A stretch of DNA of 64,000 nt, from NCBI RefSeq assembly GCF_013415905.1, contig NZ_CP058909.1, positions 3,100,001 to 3,164,000 on the forward strand, read 5' to 3'. Made by a program: the position numbers and the translations under genes. This DNA comes from Halosimplex pelagicum (GTDB taxonomy: Archaea; Halobacteriota; Halobacteria; Halobacteriales; Haloarculaceae). The notes below the pieces were generated by a model, which had not been told where the DNA came from, did no database searches, and was given only the letters and a program-made list of their open reading frames with translations. Below are positions 7,652 to 16,112 of this stretch, piece after piece; within the stretch, counting starts at the first letter, position 1; the number at the start of each line of letters is the position of its first letter.

Positions 7652-9796
7652 ATGGACGGTGACGCTGAGGCGGACGGCCCCGACAGCGCCGATACCCCTG
7701 ACGGCGCCGAGCCCGATTCCGCCGATACCTCCGACATCGCCGATGCCGTCGACACCGCCGACACCGGCCCGGACGGGTCGAACGGCGACCGTTCGGGGTC
7801 GGCGGCCGACGCCGGGACGGGAACCGCGTCGCTCTCGGTCCGGAACGTCGGCGGCATCGAGGCGACGACGGTCGATCTCGGCCCGGGCGTGACGGTGCTG
7901 GCCGGTCGCAACGCGACCAACAGGACGTCGTTCCTGCGGGCGGTCCGGGCGGTGCTCGGCGGCGAGGCGACGCCGCTGCGACGCGGCGCCGACGCGGGCC
8001 GCGTCGAGTTGACCGTCGACGGGGAGACCTACACCAGGCGGTTCGAGCGGACCGGCGACGGGGTGGTCGCGACCGGCGACCCGTACCTCGACGACCCGGG
8101 ACCGGCCGAGACCTACGCCGTGTTGCTCGAGGACAACGACGTTCGACGGGCGGTCAGGGCGGGCGACGACCTCGCCGACGTGGTCATGCGACCGGTCGAC
8201 ACCGACGCCATCGAGGCGGAGATCGAGCGGCTGAGCGCCGAGAAGCGACGGGTCGACGACGAGCTGGCGGACTTGGAGGGCGTCGACGACGAGCGGGCGG
8301 ACCTGGCCGCCGAGCGGCGCCGTCTCGAGGGCGAGATCGAGGTGCTCGAATCGGACCTCGCCGACCTGGAGGCGGAGATCGAGGCGGCCGACGCCTCGCT
8401 GGACGACGGTATCGAGCGCGACGAGCGCCTGGAGGAGCGGCTCGACGAGCTGCGGGACGCCCGGACGGACCTCGAATCGGTGATCGAGGACCTGGACGCC
8501 GAGCGGGACACGCTCGCGGCGGTCGAGCGCGAGCGCGACGAGATCGAGAGCGACCTGACGGCCGTGTCGCCCGTCGACGAGGCCGAACTCGACGCGCTGG
8601 CCGTCGACATCGAGACGTTGCGCGAACGCAAGCGCCGGCTCGACGGCGACGTGAGCGCCCTCCAGGGGATCGTCCGGTTCAACGAGAGCCAGCTCGAGGA
8701 GGGGCTGCTCGGCGAACTCGACGAGATCCGTCGGGACGGTGCGGACCTCGCCGGTGGCGACGAGGGCCTCACCGGCGACGACGCCGGGGGACCCGCGGCG
8801 AGCGACGACGGGGGTCACGTGACCGACCGGCTGTCGGGGGCCGAGCGGGTCACCTGCTGGACGTGCGGGTCGACCGTCGACCGCGCGGCGATCGAGGGGA
8901 CGCTCGACCGGTTGCGCGACCTCAGGGAGCGGACGCTCGGGCGACGGCGCGATCTGACCGCCCGGATCGACAGGCTCGACGCCCGTCGCGAGCGGCTGGA
9001 GCGACGGCGCGAGCGGCGGGCGGACCTGCGGGCCGAGCGCGACCGCGTCGAGTCGGAGCTGACGCGCCGCGAGGGGCGCATCGGCGACCTCGAACGGCGG
9101 CGGCGGGAACTGAACGAGCGCGTCCAGGAGCTGGAGGAGACGGTCGAGGACCTGCGGACCGAGGACTACGCGGATCTCCTGGATCTCCACCGGCGGGCCA
9201 ACGAGCGCCAGGTCGACCTCGAACAGCGGCGGTCGGACCTGGCCGCCGTCGAGTCGGAGCTGGCCGCCCTCGACGAGCGCCTCGACGACCGCGACCGGCT
9301 CGAAGCGCGCCGCGAGGAGCTTCAGTCCGAGCTCGTCGAGTGCCGGACGCGACTCGACCGGACCGCGGCCGATGCCGTCGCGACGTTCAACGAACACGCC
9401 GACGCGCTGGTCGACGCGCTCGACTACGACAATGTCGCCCGCGTGCGCCTGACACGGACCACCGGCACCGACCGCTCGGGCGCCGACGTGGGGCGGTTCG
9501 ACCTCCGCGTCGTCCGCGAGGGCGACGAGGGCGTCTTCGAGGACTCCCCGGCGAACCTCAGCGAGAGCGAGCGAGAGGTCGTCGGGCTCGTGCTAGCGCT
9601 CGCCGGCTACCTCGTCCACGACGTGTACGAGCGGTGCCCGTTCCTCCTGCTGGACTCGCTGGAGGCCATCGACGCCGAGCGGATCGCCGACCTGGTCGAC
9701 TACTTCGCCGACTACGCGACGTACCTCGTCGTCGCGCTGCTCGAAGCCGACGCGGCGGCCGTCGGGACGGCCCACGACCGCGTCACGGAAATCTAG
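7652..9796 (+). CDS. Archaea-specific SMC-related ATPase (Sph3-like)
   Basis: 714 aa. A low-complexity acidic leader (about 1-55, rich in SADT) is followed by the ATPase head. Its P-loop is non-canonical: GRNATNRTS (about residue 85) replaces GxxGxGKS. Two long coiled-coil arms (about 180-345 and 420-590) surround a zinc-hook CWTC (Cys 402, Cys 405). The C-terminal head has a signature-like NLSESEREVVGLVLAL and Walker B FLLLDSLEAID. The Asn-Arg P-loop is, to my knowledge, shared by the archaeal SMC-related family and not a defect. It follows rdfA by 40 bases; together they probably act in cell shape. Confidence 0.85.
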   Translation: MDGDAEADGPDSADTPDGAEPDSADTSDIADAVDTADTGPDGSNGDRSGSAADAGTGTASLSVRNVGGIEATTVDLGPGVTVLAGRNATNRTSFLRAVRAVLGGEATPLRRGADAGRVELTVDGETYTRRFERTGDGVVATGDPYLDDPGPAETYAVLLEDNDVRRAVRAGDDLADVVMRPVDTDAIEAEIERLSAEKRRVDDELADLEGVDDERADLAAERRRLEGEIEVLESDLADLEAEIEAADASLDDGIERDERLEERLDELRDARTDLESVIEDLDAERDTLAAVERERDEIESDLTAVSPVDEAELDALAVDIETLRERKRRLDGDVSALQGIVRFNESQLEEGLLGELDEIRRDGADLAGGDEGLTGDDAGGPAASDDGGHVTDRLSGAERVTCWTCGSTVDRAAIEGTLDRLRDLRERTLGRRRDLTARIDRLDARRERLERRRERRADLRAERDRVESELTRREGRIGDLERRRRELNERVQELEETVEDLRTEDYADLLDLHRRANERQVDLEQRRSDLAAVESELAALDERLDDRDRLEARREELQSELVECRTRLDRTAADAVATFNEHADALVDALDYDNVARVRLTRTTGTDRSGADVGRFDLRVVREGDEGVFEDSPANLSESEREVVGLVLALAGYLVHDVYERCPFLLLDSLEAIDAERIADLVDYFADYATYLVVALLEADAAAVGTAHDRVTEI

Positions 9797-9849
9797 GCGG
9801 CGCTCGCTCCTCGGCGTCCGGCCCGGGGTCGCCGTCGCCCGTAGCATCC

Positions 9850-9945
9850 TCCGCGTCCATCGCGCGTGCCTCCGCGTCGGACGTGTGTGTCTCTACGTCC
9901 GTCGCGCGTCTCTCCACGTCCGTCACGCGTGCCTCCGCGCGTCGG
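9850..9945. repeat. 21-base imperfect tandem repeat
   Basis: Four consecutive 21-base units start at 9850, 9871, 9892 and 9913, with a partial fifth at 9934. All follow the pattern TC-NAC/GCG-TC-CGTC-RCGCG. A 21-base period equals seven codons, and on the minus strand one frame reads as repeats of about GTRDGRG. The array covers the stop region of the PRC-barrel-like gene and the intergenic space. Confidence 0.7.
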
Positions 9946-10186
9946 TCGGTTCGGCGCCCTCGGCCAGCTGGACGCGGTCGTTCGTGCTCTCGGCGACGCC
10001 CCTGCGGTCGATCGTGACCGTCGTCCGCGACCCGGCCTCGCCGGTCGGGTCGCCCGGTTCGGACCGCTCGGGGTCCAGGAGGACGCTCGCCCGGTCGCCG
10101 TCGGTTCGCACGATCGTCCCGACGGCCGTCCCGTCGTCGGCCACGACTCGCTTCCCTCTGTCGGTGCCCTGAAATTTCCGTCTCAT
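9923..10186 (-). CDS. PRC-barrel-like small protein
   Basis: 87 aa, start ATG 10186. Residues 10-30 (GKRVVADDGTAVGTIVRTDG) look like the first strands of a PRC-barrel, a fold found in RNA-processing and electron-transfer proteins. The rest is acidic, ending at a stop inside a 21-base tandem repeat. A TATA-like GGGTTTATTG on the minus strand at 10246-10255 would give a leader of about 35 bases. No partner is evident; it converges on the SMC-related gene. Confidence 0.6.
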   Translation of the reverse strand: MRRKFQGTDRGKRVVADDGTAVGTIVRTDGDRASVLLDPERSEPGDPTGEAGSRTTVTIDRRGVAESTNDRVQLAEGAEPTDARRHA

Positions 10187-10245
10187 GTGTCGTTCCGCCA
10201 CCCGTGAACGAGGGGGGAGGCGCCTGCCTCTAGCCGAGTTTCGAC

Positions 10246-10255
10246 AATAAACCCG
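10246..10255 (-). promoter_or_regulatory. TATA-like element for the PRC-barrel gene
   Basis: Minus strand GGGTTTATTG in otherwise GC-rich DNA, about 60 bases before the ATG at 10186, consistent with an archaeal TATA box and a short leader. Confidence 0.4.
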
Positions 10256-10395
10256 GAGCCCCGTCCCACCGCCGGCGCGCCACCGTTGCGACCGTCCCAC
10301 CCGACGCCCTCGCCGGTAACACCCACCTACCACGACAGTCGCCGACGTCCGATTCGACGGCGCTCGCTCCGATTTGAACCTGTCCGTTTTCGAAT

Positions 10396-10439
10396 TGTAT
10401 CGAGAACTGTATCGAAATAGTAAACTATCGTCTTAAGAC
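10396..10439. promoter_or_regulatory. Cluster of short repeats and palindromes
   Basis: TGTATCGA occurs twice, at 10396-10403 and 10408-10415, spaced by 12 bases. It is followed by the inverted repeat ATAGTAAACTAT (10417-10428) and the perfect palindrome GTCTTAAGAC (10430-10439). The AT-rich part could be a TATA region for a transcript starting near 10450. This looks like a regulated promoter, but its target is uncertain. Confidence 0.4.
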
Positions 10440-10455
10440 CGGAAAAGAACGGTAC

Positions 10456-10599
10456 ATGTCCCAACAATCGAATCGGCAGAGTATTGGTTCGGTCGGTTCG
10501 ATAGAGGCCATGTTCTGTGGTTCTGGCCGGAAGAGGTCGTCTGACGGCTCGAATAGGGCGCCTCTTCGAAAACAGTTGCTACAAAATCATATGTTGTAG
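10456..10599 (+). CDS. Possible small protein, unrecognised
   Basis: An ATG 16 bases after the repeat cluster opens a 47-codon frame beginning MSQQSNRQSIG and ending QLLQNHML. It is basic and Ser/Asn/Gln-rich, unlike the acidic proteins around it, and the DNA is locally AT-rich. It may be a small horizontally acquired gene, the remnant of a mobile element, or chance. No family is recognised. Confidence 0.2.
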   Translation: MSQQSNRQSIGSVGSIEAMFCGSGRKRSSDGSNRAPLRKQLLQNHML

Positions 10600-10655
10600 A
10601 ATATGAGTATGCATCTGGTAGTTTCCGGGCGATCGGGGTCGTCGGCGAGGCAAGG

Positions 10656-10973
10656 TCAGGGAGCGCCGGCGAGGACGAACGTGCTCTCGGCGTCGCCGTT
10701 CTCGATCCGTCGGCGCTCGTCGGGGTCGATACGGAGGGCGTCGCCGGGCTCCATCGACACGTCCTCGCCGGCGACGGTGACGGTGGCCCCGCCTTCGAGG
10801 CAGACGTACACCTCTTCCTGTCCGTCCTCGGCGTGGTCGTGGGGTTTGCCGGTCCAGCCCGGCTCGCACTCCAGCACGGAGACCCCGAGGTTCTCACAGT
10901 CCAGTTCGTCGCGGAGGAAGTGGAGCCCGCCACCGACGGCGTCCACGTCCTCGTAGTTGACTTTCGTCGGCAT
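10656..10973 (-). CDS. Cupin domain protein
   Basis: 105 aa single-domain cupin, start ATG 10973 (MPTKVNYEDVD). Motif 1 is GKPHDHAEDGQEEVYVCLEG (about residues 40-59), giving two His and one Glu as metal ligands. Motif 2 is MEPGDALRIDPDERRRIENG (about 70-89), where the usual His is Arg, so the metal site may be incomplete. Substrate unknown. The protein stands alone. Confidence 0.8.
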   Translation of the reverse strand: MPTKVNYEDVDAVGGGLHFLRDELDCENLGVSVLECEPGWTGKPHDHAEDGQEEVYVCLEGGATVTVAGEDVSMEPGDALRIDPDERRRIENGDAESTFVLAGAP

Positions 10974-11444
10974 CGACGCTGTGTACGCTCGCCAGCCGCA
11001 AGTGCGCTGTGCCGATCGGTTGGTCCTGTCGTCCCCGACGGAGACCGCAGGCGTTGAAAGCCCTCGCCGCGCTCGCGGTCGCTGAGCGGGATATCCGCGC
11101 TCTCCGCACAGCCCGCGCGGATAGTGCCCGCTCACACGACTGAACTGTACGCGAGCGCGCCTCGCCCTTTCAGTCCACCAGGGACCGCACGGCACCGCAC
11201 TGCAACCGCCCCGCACATCGACCGCAGACGGCCTCACACCTCCCCAACCGCTTGCGATGCTCGCAGGCTGCGCTTCTCATCCCTCGCGCGGCTATTTCGA
11301 GCGGCCCGCCACGAGGCGGGCACGCTCGACAGCACGCGCCGACCGCACAGCACCGCAACCGCAACAGCAACCGCTACAACGTTCATCTGTACTGAACCAC
11401 CCTCTCGATCACCCCGAACACCGCCGTACCGTATCGGAACGCCC
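10974..11444. other. 470-base gap, CA/GC-rich
   Basis: No gene recognised. The right half is rich in ACCGCA/GCAACC-type short repeats (about 11330-11385). It contains the promoter side of the cupin gene and the downstream end of the LEA14-like gene. Confidence 0.4.
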
Positions 11445-13253
11445 TCAGCCGAGCACGTCGGTCGTCATCGTCCCGTTGCGGCTCAGCGACTCGAGTTCGA
11501 CGGTCTCGGAGCCCCGCGGCGTCTCGACGGTCGCGGTGACGGTGACCGAGACGTTCGTCGACTCGCCGTTGCGGACGTGGGTGACCCACCACTCGTCCAT
11601 CCGGCCGTTGTCGAGGGCCATCTCGAAGGCGATCGAGCGACTCTCGCCGGGCGGGACCCGGTAGCTCTCGGGGACCGTCCGGTCGGCGAGGACCACGTCG
11701 TTCAGCGCCACGCGGTAGTCGATGGCGGTCACGTCCACGGGGACCGCCCGCTCGTTCGCCAGCGTCGCGTTCACGAGGACGGGCGCCGTCTCGGGAGTGG
11801 CGTCGCCCCACTCGGCGGCCTCCGAGCGGACGACCAGGGCGGGCTCGCCGCCGACGGCGACCGTCTCCGAGTCGCCGCCCATCCCGGCCAGCAGGTCGGT
11901 CCGGAACTCGCTGGTGCGGTTGGGGACCGCCACGCCGAACGTCGTGAACCCGAGGTCCGCGCGGACGCTGGGCGTGGTTGTGACCGTCGAGCGCTCGCCG
12001 CCGTCGAGATGGCGGGCCCACCAGGCGGGCACCTTCGAGTTGTTCATCTCGGAGACGAACGCGAACGCCGACCGGCCGGCGTCGAGGCCGTCGGTCCGGT
12101 GGTGTCCGCGCGCGACGGTGATGCCGTTGATCGCCGTCCGCTGGCTGGCGTCGAGCGCGAGCAACTCGTTGAGTCGCTCGTCGTCGTTGGGGTTGTCGAT
12201 GGCGGCCCTGGTGCGGATCGCGGTGGTCGCGTCGGTGACGGCGCCCCACTCGCGGTCGGCGGCGACGAGCCGCGGCCGCTCGAACTCGGTGTCGCGTTCG
12301 GGCGGGCTGCGGGCGCTCACCGACGCCGCACCGCCGCCGAGCACGTCCGTCTCCAGTTCGAGCGACCGCTCGTACACCCGGATCGGCACCCGCTCGTACT
12401 CGCCGTCGCGCTCGACGAGCCCGTGCAGTTCGACCGAGAGGTTGCTCCGCTCGCCGGCCCGGACGTGGGTGGCCCACCAGTCGGCCATCTTCGCCGAGTC
12501 GAGCCCCATCCGCACGTCCAGGGTCCCCGTCTCGCCCGGTGCCACGTCGACTCCGGAGCGCTGGCGGCCCTCGGCGAGCGTGACGTTGTTCATCTCGACG
12601 ACGTAGTCGACGCCGTCCAGCGTCACGGGGTAGTCGTGGACGTTCTCGACCGTCGACGAGACCGATAAGGGGGTCACCGACGCGTTCGCGTCGCCCCACG
12701 CCGCGGTCCCGTTCCCGACGACGAGGAACGGGTCGCCGCGGAACCGGACCGTCCGGTCGACGTCGGTCGCGAACCCGCCGAGGAGATCCGTCTCGACCGT
12801 CGAGCGCTGGGCCGGCACCCGCCGCGAGAACCCGGGCCCGGAGACGGTCGCGGCGACGCGCAGTTTCGAGGTCTCGCCGTCCTCGACGTGGGCGACCCAC
12901 CAGTCGGCGATCCGGTCGTTGTCCATCTCCGTCGAGAGCCGGAGCCGACTCGTCCCGGCCGGGAAGCCGACGCCCGAGCGCTCCCCGCGGGCGAGCACCA
13001 CGTCGTTGAGCCGCGCCACGTAGGACACGTCGACGACGCCCGGGACGCCGACGGGGTTGGGGTTGCTGACGCTCGCGGTCGTCTCGATGGCGGTCGAGTT
13101 GGCGGTCACGGTCCCCCACTCGCTCTCGACGCTCCCAACGGTGGGCGCCGCGAGGACACCCGTCCCGACGAGCGCGGTCAGGACGACCGCGACCGCGACG
13201 ACGACGGCCGCCGTCCCGGCGGCGAACCGACCGACCCGGCGCCTCGAAATCAT
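11445..13253 (-). CDS. LEA14-like (LEA type 2) repeat surface protein
   Basis: 602 aa. An N-terminal hydrophobic helix (about residues 12-34) probably anchors it, with the rest outside the cell. Four similar domains of about 140 residues follow. Each contains the pattern EWG-T-I-T-A-NPN then LNDVVLARG, then M(D/N)(N/L)-W(W/V)-THV-GE, as expected for LEA14/WHy beta-sandwich domains, which are linked to desiccation and osmotic stress in other organisms. Here the role is unknown; in haloarchaea such proteins are common. It is transcribed alone. Confidence 0.78.
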   Translation of the reverse strand: MISRRRVGRFAAGTAAVVVAVAVVLTALVGTGVLAAPTVGSVESEWGTVTANSTAIETTASVSNPNPVGVPGVVDVSYVARLNDVVLARGERSGVGFPAGTSRLRLSTEMDNDRIADWWVAHVEDGETSKLRVAATVSGPGFSRRVPAQRSTVETDLLGGFATDVDRTVRFRGDPFLVVGNGTAAWGDANASVTPLSVSSTVENVHDYPVTLDGVDYVVEMNNVTLAEGRQRSGVDVAPGETGTLDVRMGLDSAKMADWWATHVRAGERSNLSVELHGLVERDGEYERVPIRVYERSLELETDVLGGGAASVSARSPPERDTEFERPRLVAADREWGAVTDATTAIRTRAAIDNPNDDERLNELLALDASQRTAINGITVARGHHRTDGLDAGRSAFAFVSEMNNSKVPAWWARHLDGGERSTVTTTPSVRADLGFTTFGVAVPNRTSEFRTDLLAGMGGDSETVAVGGEPALVVRSEAAEWGDATPETAPVLVNATLANERAVPVDVTAIDYRVALNDVVLADRTVPESYRVPPGESRSIAFEMALDNGRMDEWWVTHVRNGESTNVSVTVTATVETPRGSETVELESLSRNGTMTTDVLG

Positions 13254-13363
13254 TGGCAGACCATGCTCCCGGACCGGTAAAAGCGTTTAGTCCCGAGTCT
13301 CGAACCCGATATCTGGACGGACCAGACCGGATCTGAGACACTCAAATCTCCCCTGGACACCGC

Positions 13364-14029
13364 TCAGAACGTCTCGGGGACGCTCGGATCGAACCCCTCG
13401 CCCTCGCCGTCACCGCTCCGGTCCTCGTCGAACAGCGTGCCGCCGTAGGGGCGGAAGTCGAAGTCGTAGACGGCGGTCACCGACTCCAGGGCGTCCTCGC
13501 GGCGGGCGATCGCGGTCGTGTCGAACTCGGAGCGCTCGACCGCGGCGACGAGTTCCTCGTCGTCGATCCGGCCCTCGGCGTAGGCGGCGGCGACGCCGTC
13601 GCGGAACGCATCGGCGTTGCGTCTGAGGCGTCTGGCCTCCTCGAACGACGACCGGATCTCCGGCGTCGGCTCCGCCCGGTTCGTGGGGATGCGCTCCAGT
13701 TCGTCGGTCGCCCTGCGGTCGTACTCGGCGGCCCGCCGGAGCACCTCGACGGCCTGCTCGACCGCCGACAGATCCGCCCAGTCCTCGCGAGCGTCGGGCG
13801 CGACCATCGCGTCGACCACCTCCGACCAGGTCGTCGAGCGCTCGGGGTCCTCGAAGGCCTCCGCGACGAACGCCCCGACGTGCTCCTCGGGGATCGGAAC
13901 GCCCATCGCCTCCTCGTCGGCGGCCTCCTCGCCGTCCGCCCGCTCGTCGCGCTCCGCGGCGTCGCCGTCCCCGCGGTCACTCGTCTCGGCCTGTGCGTCC
14001 AGCGAGTAGGTTGGCCTGTCCTCGGTCAT
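13364..14029 (-). CDS. Unknown protein ending the molybdoenzyme operon
   Basis: 221 aa, acidic, mostly helical, no recognised domain, no signal peptide and no membrane helix. Visible segments include VPIPEEHVGAFVAEAFEDP (about 43) and the C-terminal VYDFDFRPYGGTLFDED. Its start overlaps the stop of the HEAT-repeat gene by 4 bases, so it belongs to the operon that starts at 21271. By position it could help to mature or regulate the enzyme. Function unknown. Confidence 0.65.
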   Translation of the reverse strand: MTEDRPTYSLDAQAETSDRGDGDAAERDERADGEEAADEEAMGVPIPEEHVGAFVAEAFEDPERSTTWSEVVDAMVAPDAREDWADLSAVEQAVEVLRRAAEYDRRATDELERIPTNRAEPTPEIRSSFEEARRLRRNADAFRDGVAAAYAEGRIDDEELVAAVERSEFDTTAIARREDALESVTAVYDFDFRPYGGTLFDEDRSGDGEGEGFDPSVPETF

Positions 14030-15063
14030 CGGTCGTCGTCACCTCCGTCGGTCGGTTCGGGCTCCCCGGACGACGCGTCGCCGTGGCCGGGCGGCCGCGG
14101 GTCCGAGCCGGGGTGTGAACCCACGGGCCCGGTGGCGCCGCCGACCGGCGCCGGGCCCTCGGGCGTCCCGCTGCCGTCGTCGATCCGACCCGGTGCTGCG
14201 TCGGCGCCGCCGGGCGGACGCGGCCGCTGGTCGGCGTGACCGCGACCGCCGCGGTCGCCGCGACCGCCCGACGGTCCCGACTCTCGGGACCCGTCACCGG
14301 TCGCGTCCAGTTCTTCGGGGTCGACGCCCTTCGAGCGGGCGAGCGCTCGCTCGGCGGTCTTCCGCACGTCGTCGCTGCGGTCCTCGAGTCCGTGGGTCTC
14401 CAGCGCCTCCTCGGCGCGGTCGGTGCCCAGATCGCCCAGCCCCTCGGCGGCCTTCGCCCGGACGAACGACCCCGGGTCCCGGGCTAGCACCGCCGCGAGC
14501 AACCGGACGGCGCGCTCGGTCTCGACGGCCCCCGGCAGGTACTGGGCCGCGTACTCCCGGACCGCCGGGCTCGGGTCCGACTTCAGGCGCTCGACCAGCG
14601 TCTCGGCGCCGGCGGCCTCCCTCCGCGCCAGCGCGATGAGGGCGTTCCGCCGGACGGCGTCGTGGTCGTCGTCGAGCGCCGCCCGCAGTCGCTCGCTCGC
14701 GCCCGGAGCGACCCGCGACAGCGCCACCACCGCCTCGGCGCGGACCCACTCGTCGGGGTCGTCGAGCGCCGCGGCGACAGTCTCCCCGGCTCGGCCCGCG
14801 ACGCCGAGCGCCTCGACGGCGAACTGGCGGGTGTTCGGGTCGTCGGCCGACCGGACGGTCGCCGCGAGGGCGTCGACCGTCGCGTCTTCGAGGCCGGTCT
14901 CGTCGCAGTCGGGGTCGTCACAGCCGGAATCGGCCGCGTCGACGAGCGCGAGCGCGGCGTCGCGCTGTTGGGGCTGGTCGCCGTCGAGCGCCGCGCGCAG
15001 GCCCGCTTCGTCCTCGGCCGGGGCGCGCCCGCGGGCGCTCCAGTTGTCGTACTCCTCGGTCAT
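14026..15063 (-). CDS. HEAT-repeat protein of the molybdoenzyme operon
   Basis: 345 aa cytosolic protein. Residues about 25-245 are tandem HEAT/PBS-type alpha-helical repeats, e.g. TRQFAVEALGVAG, WVRAEAVVALSRV and AVRRNALIALARR. The last 100 residues are Gly/Pro/Asp-rich and probably disordered. It is homologous to the HEAT protein of the nitrate reductase operon (32983), which has matching QFAVEAL, WVRAEAVVAL and AVRRNAL blocks. Each sits near the chaperone gene in its operon. The known HEAT role is protein binding, so an assembly role is likely but unproven. Confidence 0.78.
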   Translation of the reverse strand: MTEEYDNWSARGRAPAEDEAGLRAALDGDQPQQRDAALALVDAADSGCDDPDCDETGLEDATVDALAATVRSADDPNTRQFAVEALGVAGRAGETVAAALDDPDEWVRAEAVVALSRVAPGASERLRAALDDDHDAVRRNALIALARREAAGAETLVERLKSDPSPAVREYAAQYLPGAVETERAVRLLAAVLARDPGSFVRAKAAEGLGDLGTDRAEEALETHGLEDRSDDVRKTAERALARSKGVDPEELDATGDGSRESGPSGGRGDRGGRGHADQRPRPPGGADAAPGRIDDGSGTPEGPAPVGGATGPVGSHPGSDPRPPGHGDASSGEPEPTDGGDDDR

Positions 15064-16112
15064 CGGACGACCCTCCAGTAGGTGACCAGCCAGACGAGGA
15101 CGGCCGAGAGGACGACCCCGCCGACGAAGCCGGGGATCGCGAGCGCTCGCCCCTCGGATCCGCCCGTCTCGTTGCCGCCGCCGACCTGCAGGACGCTCCC
15201 GCTCGATGCGCCGCCGGCGTCGGGCACCGAGAGGTTGCCCGTGTCGGGGTCGAGCGTCGAGAACTGCAGCGTGATGGACTTCCGGCCGTTGACCTCGCTT
15301 TCGCTGCCGTTCCAGACGGCGAAGGCGACGTGCAGCTGCTGGTCGGTGACCGGCGCGTCGTACTCCCCGGCACCCGTGCGGTTGCGGACGAAGGTGACCC
15401 GCCAGCCGTCGTCGGTGCGCTCGCCGGCCGCGTCGACCGGCTGGGCCGGCGCGTGGCTGAGCGAGCCGTACCCCTTCGCGTAGTAGTTCTGAGCGCCGTC
15501 CTCGTAGCTCGCCCGCGAGAGCGGGTTGTCGGCCTGCCGGCCGGGCATCGTCACCGAGTCGTTGTGCGGGTAGGCGTACATGTCGCCGGTGCCCGCCGCC
15601 CGCTCGGGCCCGTGGCGCCAGCTGGCCCGCCAGTACCAGATGTTCACCGGCGTCCCCGCGGCGCCCATCGTGATCGGCGGCTGGTTCCCGGCCTTCAGCA
15701 TCACCGCCGCGCCGTCGCTGAAGTTGTTCGGCGCGGCGATGTTCGCGTCCCGGGTCGGGTCCGTCCACGAGAGGCGCACTCCGATGTGGCTGTCGTTGGC
15801 GACCGTCCGCACGTCGAGCTCGTCGACGCTCCCGCCGCCGAAGGGCGGCGCCATCTGCTGTTTCGACAGCGACACCGTCCGCGTCGGCGCGTCCTCCCAG
15901 GCCGCGGCCGCCGGGTCGGCGGGCACCTGCCGGACCTGCTCGACGGGCTGGGCGCCGCTCGTCACCGCCGCGGCGACCGCGGCCTGGCCCGCCAGCAACA
16001 GCGCGACGGTCACGACCGCCAGCGTCGTCGCCGTCGTCGCCGCGCTCCGGTCGACCGGCACCCGCTCGGTGAGCGCCGCGAGCATCCGGTCCGAAGCGCC
16101 GTCACTCGCCAT
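15060..16112 (-). CDS. Type II DMSO-reductase-family heme b gamma subunit
   Basis: 350 aa, start ATG 16112. It has an N-terminal hydrophobic helix (about 28-50), an extracellular beta-rich domain of the ethylbenzene-dehydrogenase gamma type (about 60-290) with GVRLSWTDPTRD and NIWYWRASWRHG, and a C-terminal membrane helix (about 322-345). In ClrC, DdhC, SerC and EbdC this domain binds one heme b and exchanges electrons between the beta subunit and the outside. The related gene at 30413 serves the nitrate reductase. Overlaps the chaperone gene by 11 bases and the HEAT gene by 4. Confidence 0.82.
   Translation of the reverse strand: MASDGASDRMLAALTERVPVDRSAATTATTLAVVTVALLLAGQAAVAAAVTSGAQPVEQVRQVPADPAAAAWEDAPTRTVSLSKQQMAPPFGGGSVDELDVRTVANDSHIGVRLSWTDPTRDANIAAPNNFSDGAAVMLKAGNQPPITMGAAGTPVNIWYWRASWRHGPERAAGTGDMYAYPHNDSVTMPGRQADNPLSRASYEDGAQNYYAKGYGSLSHAPAQPVDAAGERTDDGWRVTFVRNRTGAGEYDAPVTDQQLHVAFAVWNGSESEVNGRKSITLQFSTLDPDTGNLSVPDAGGASSGSVLQVGGGNETGGSEGRALAIPGFVGGVVLSAVLVWLVTYWRVVR

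Noticed and set aside
11124..12668. 514-codon plus frame with many DG/RR repeats
   Set aside because: It is the complementary shadow of the LEA14-like gene on the minus strand.
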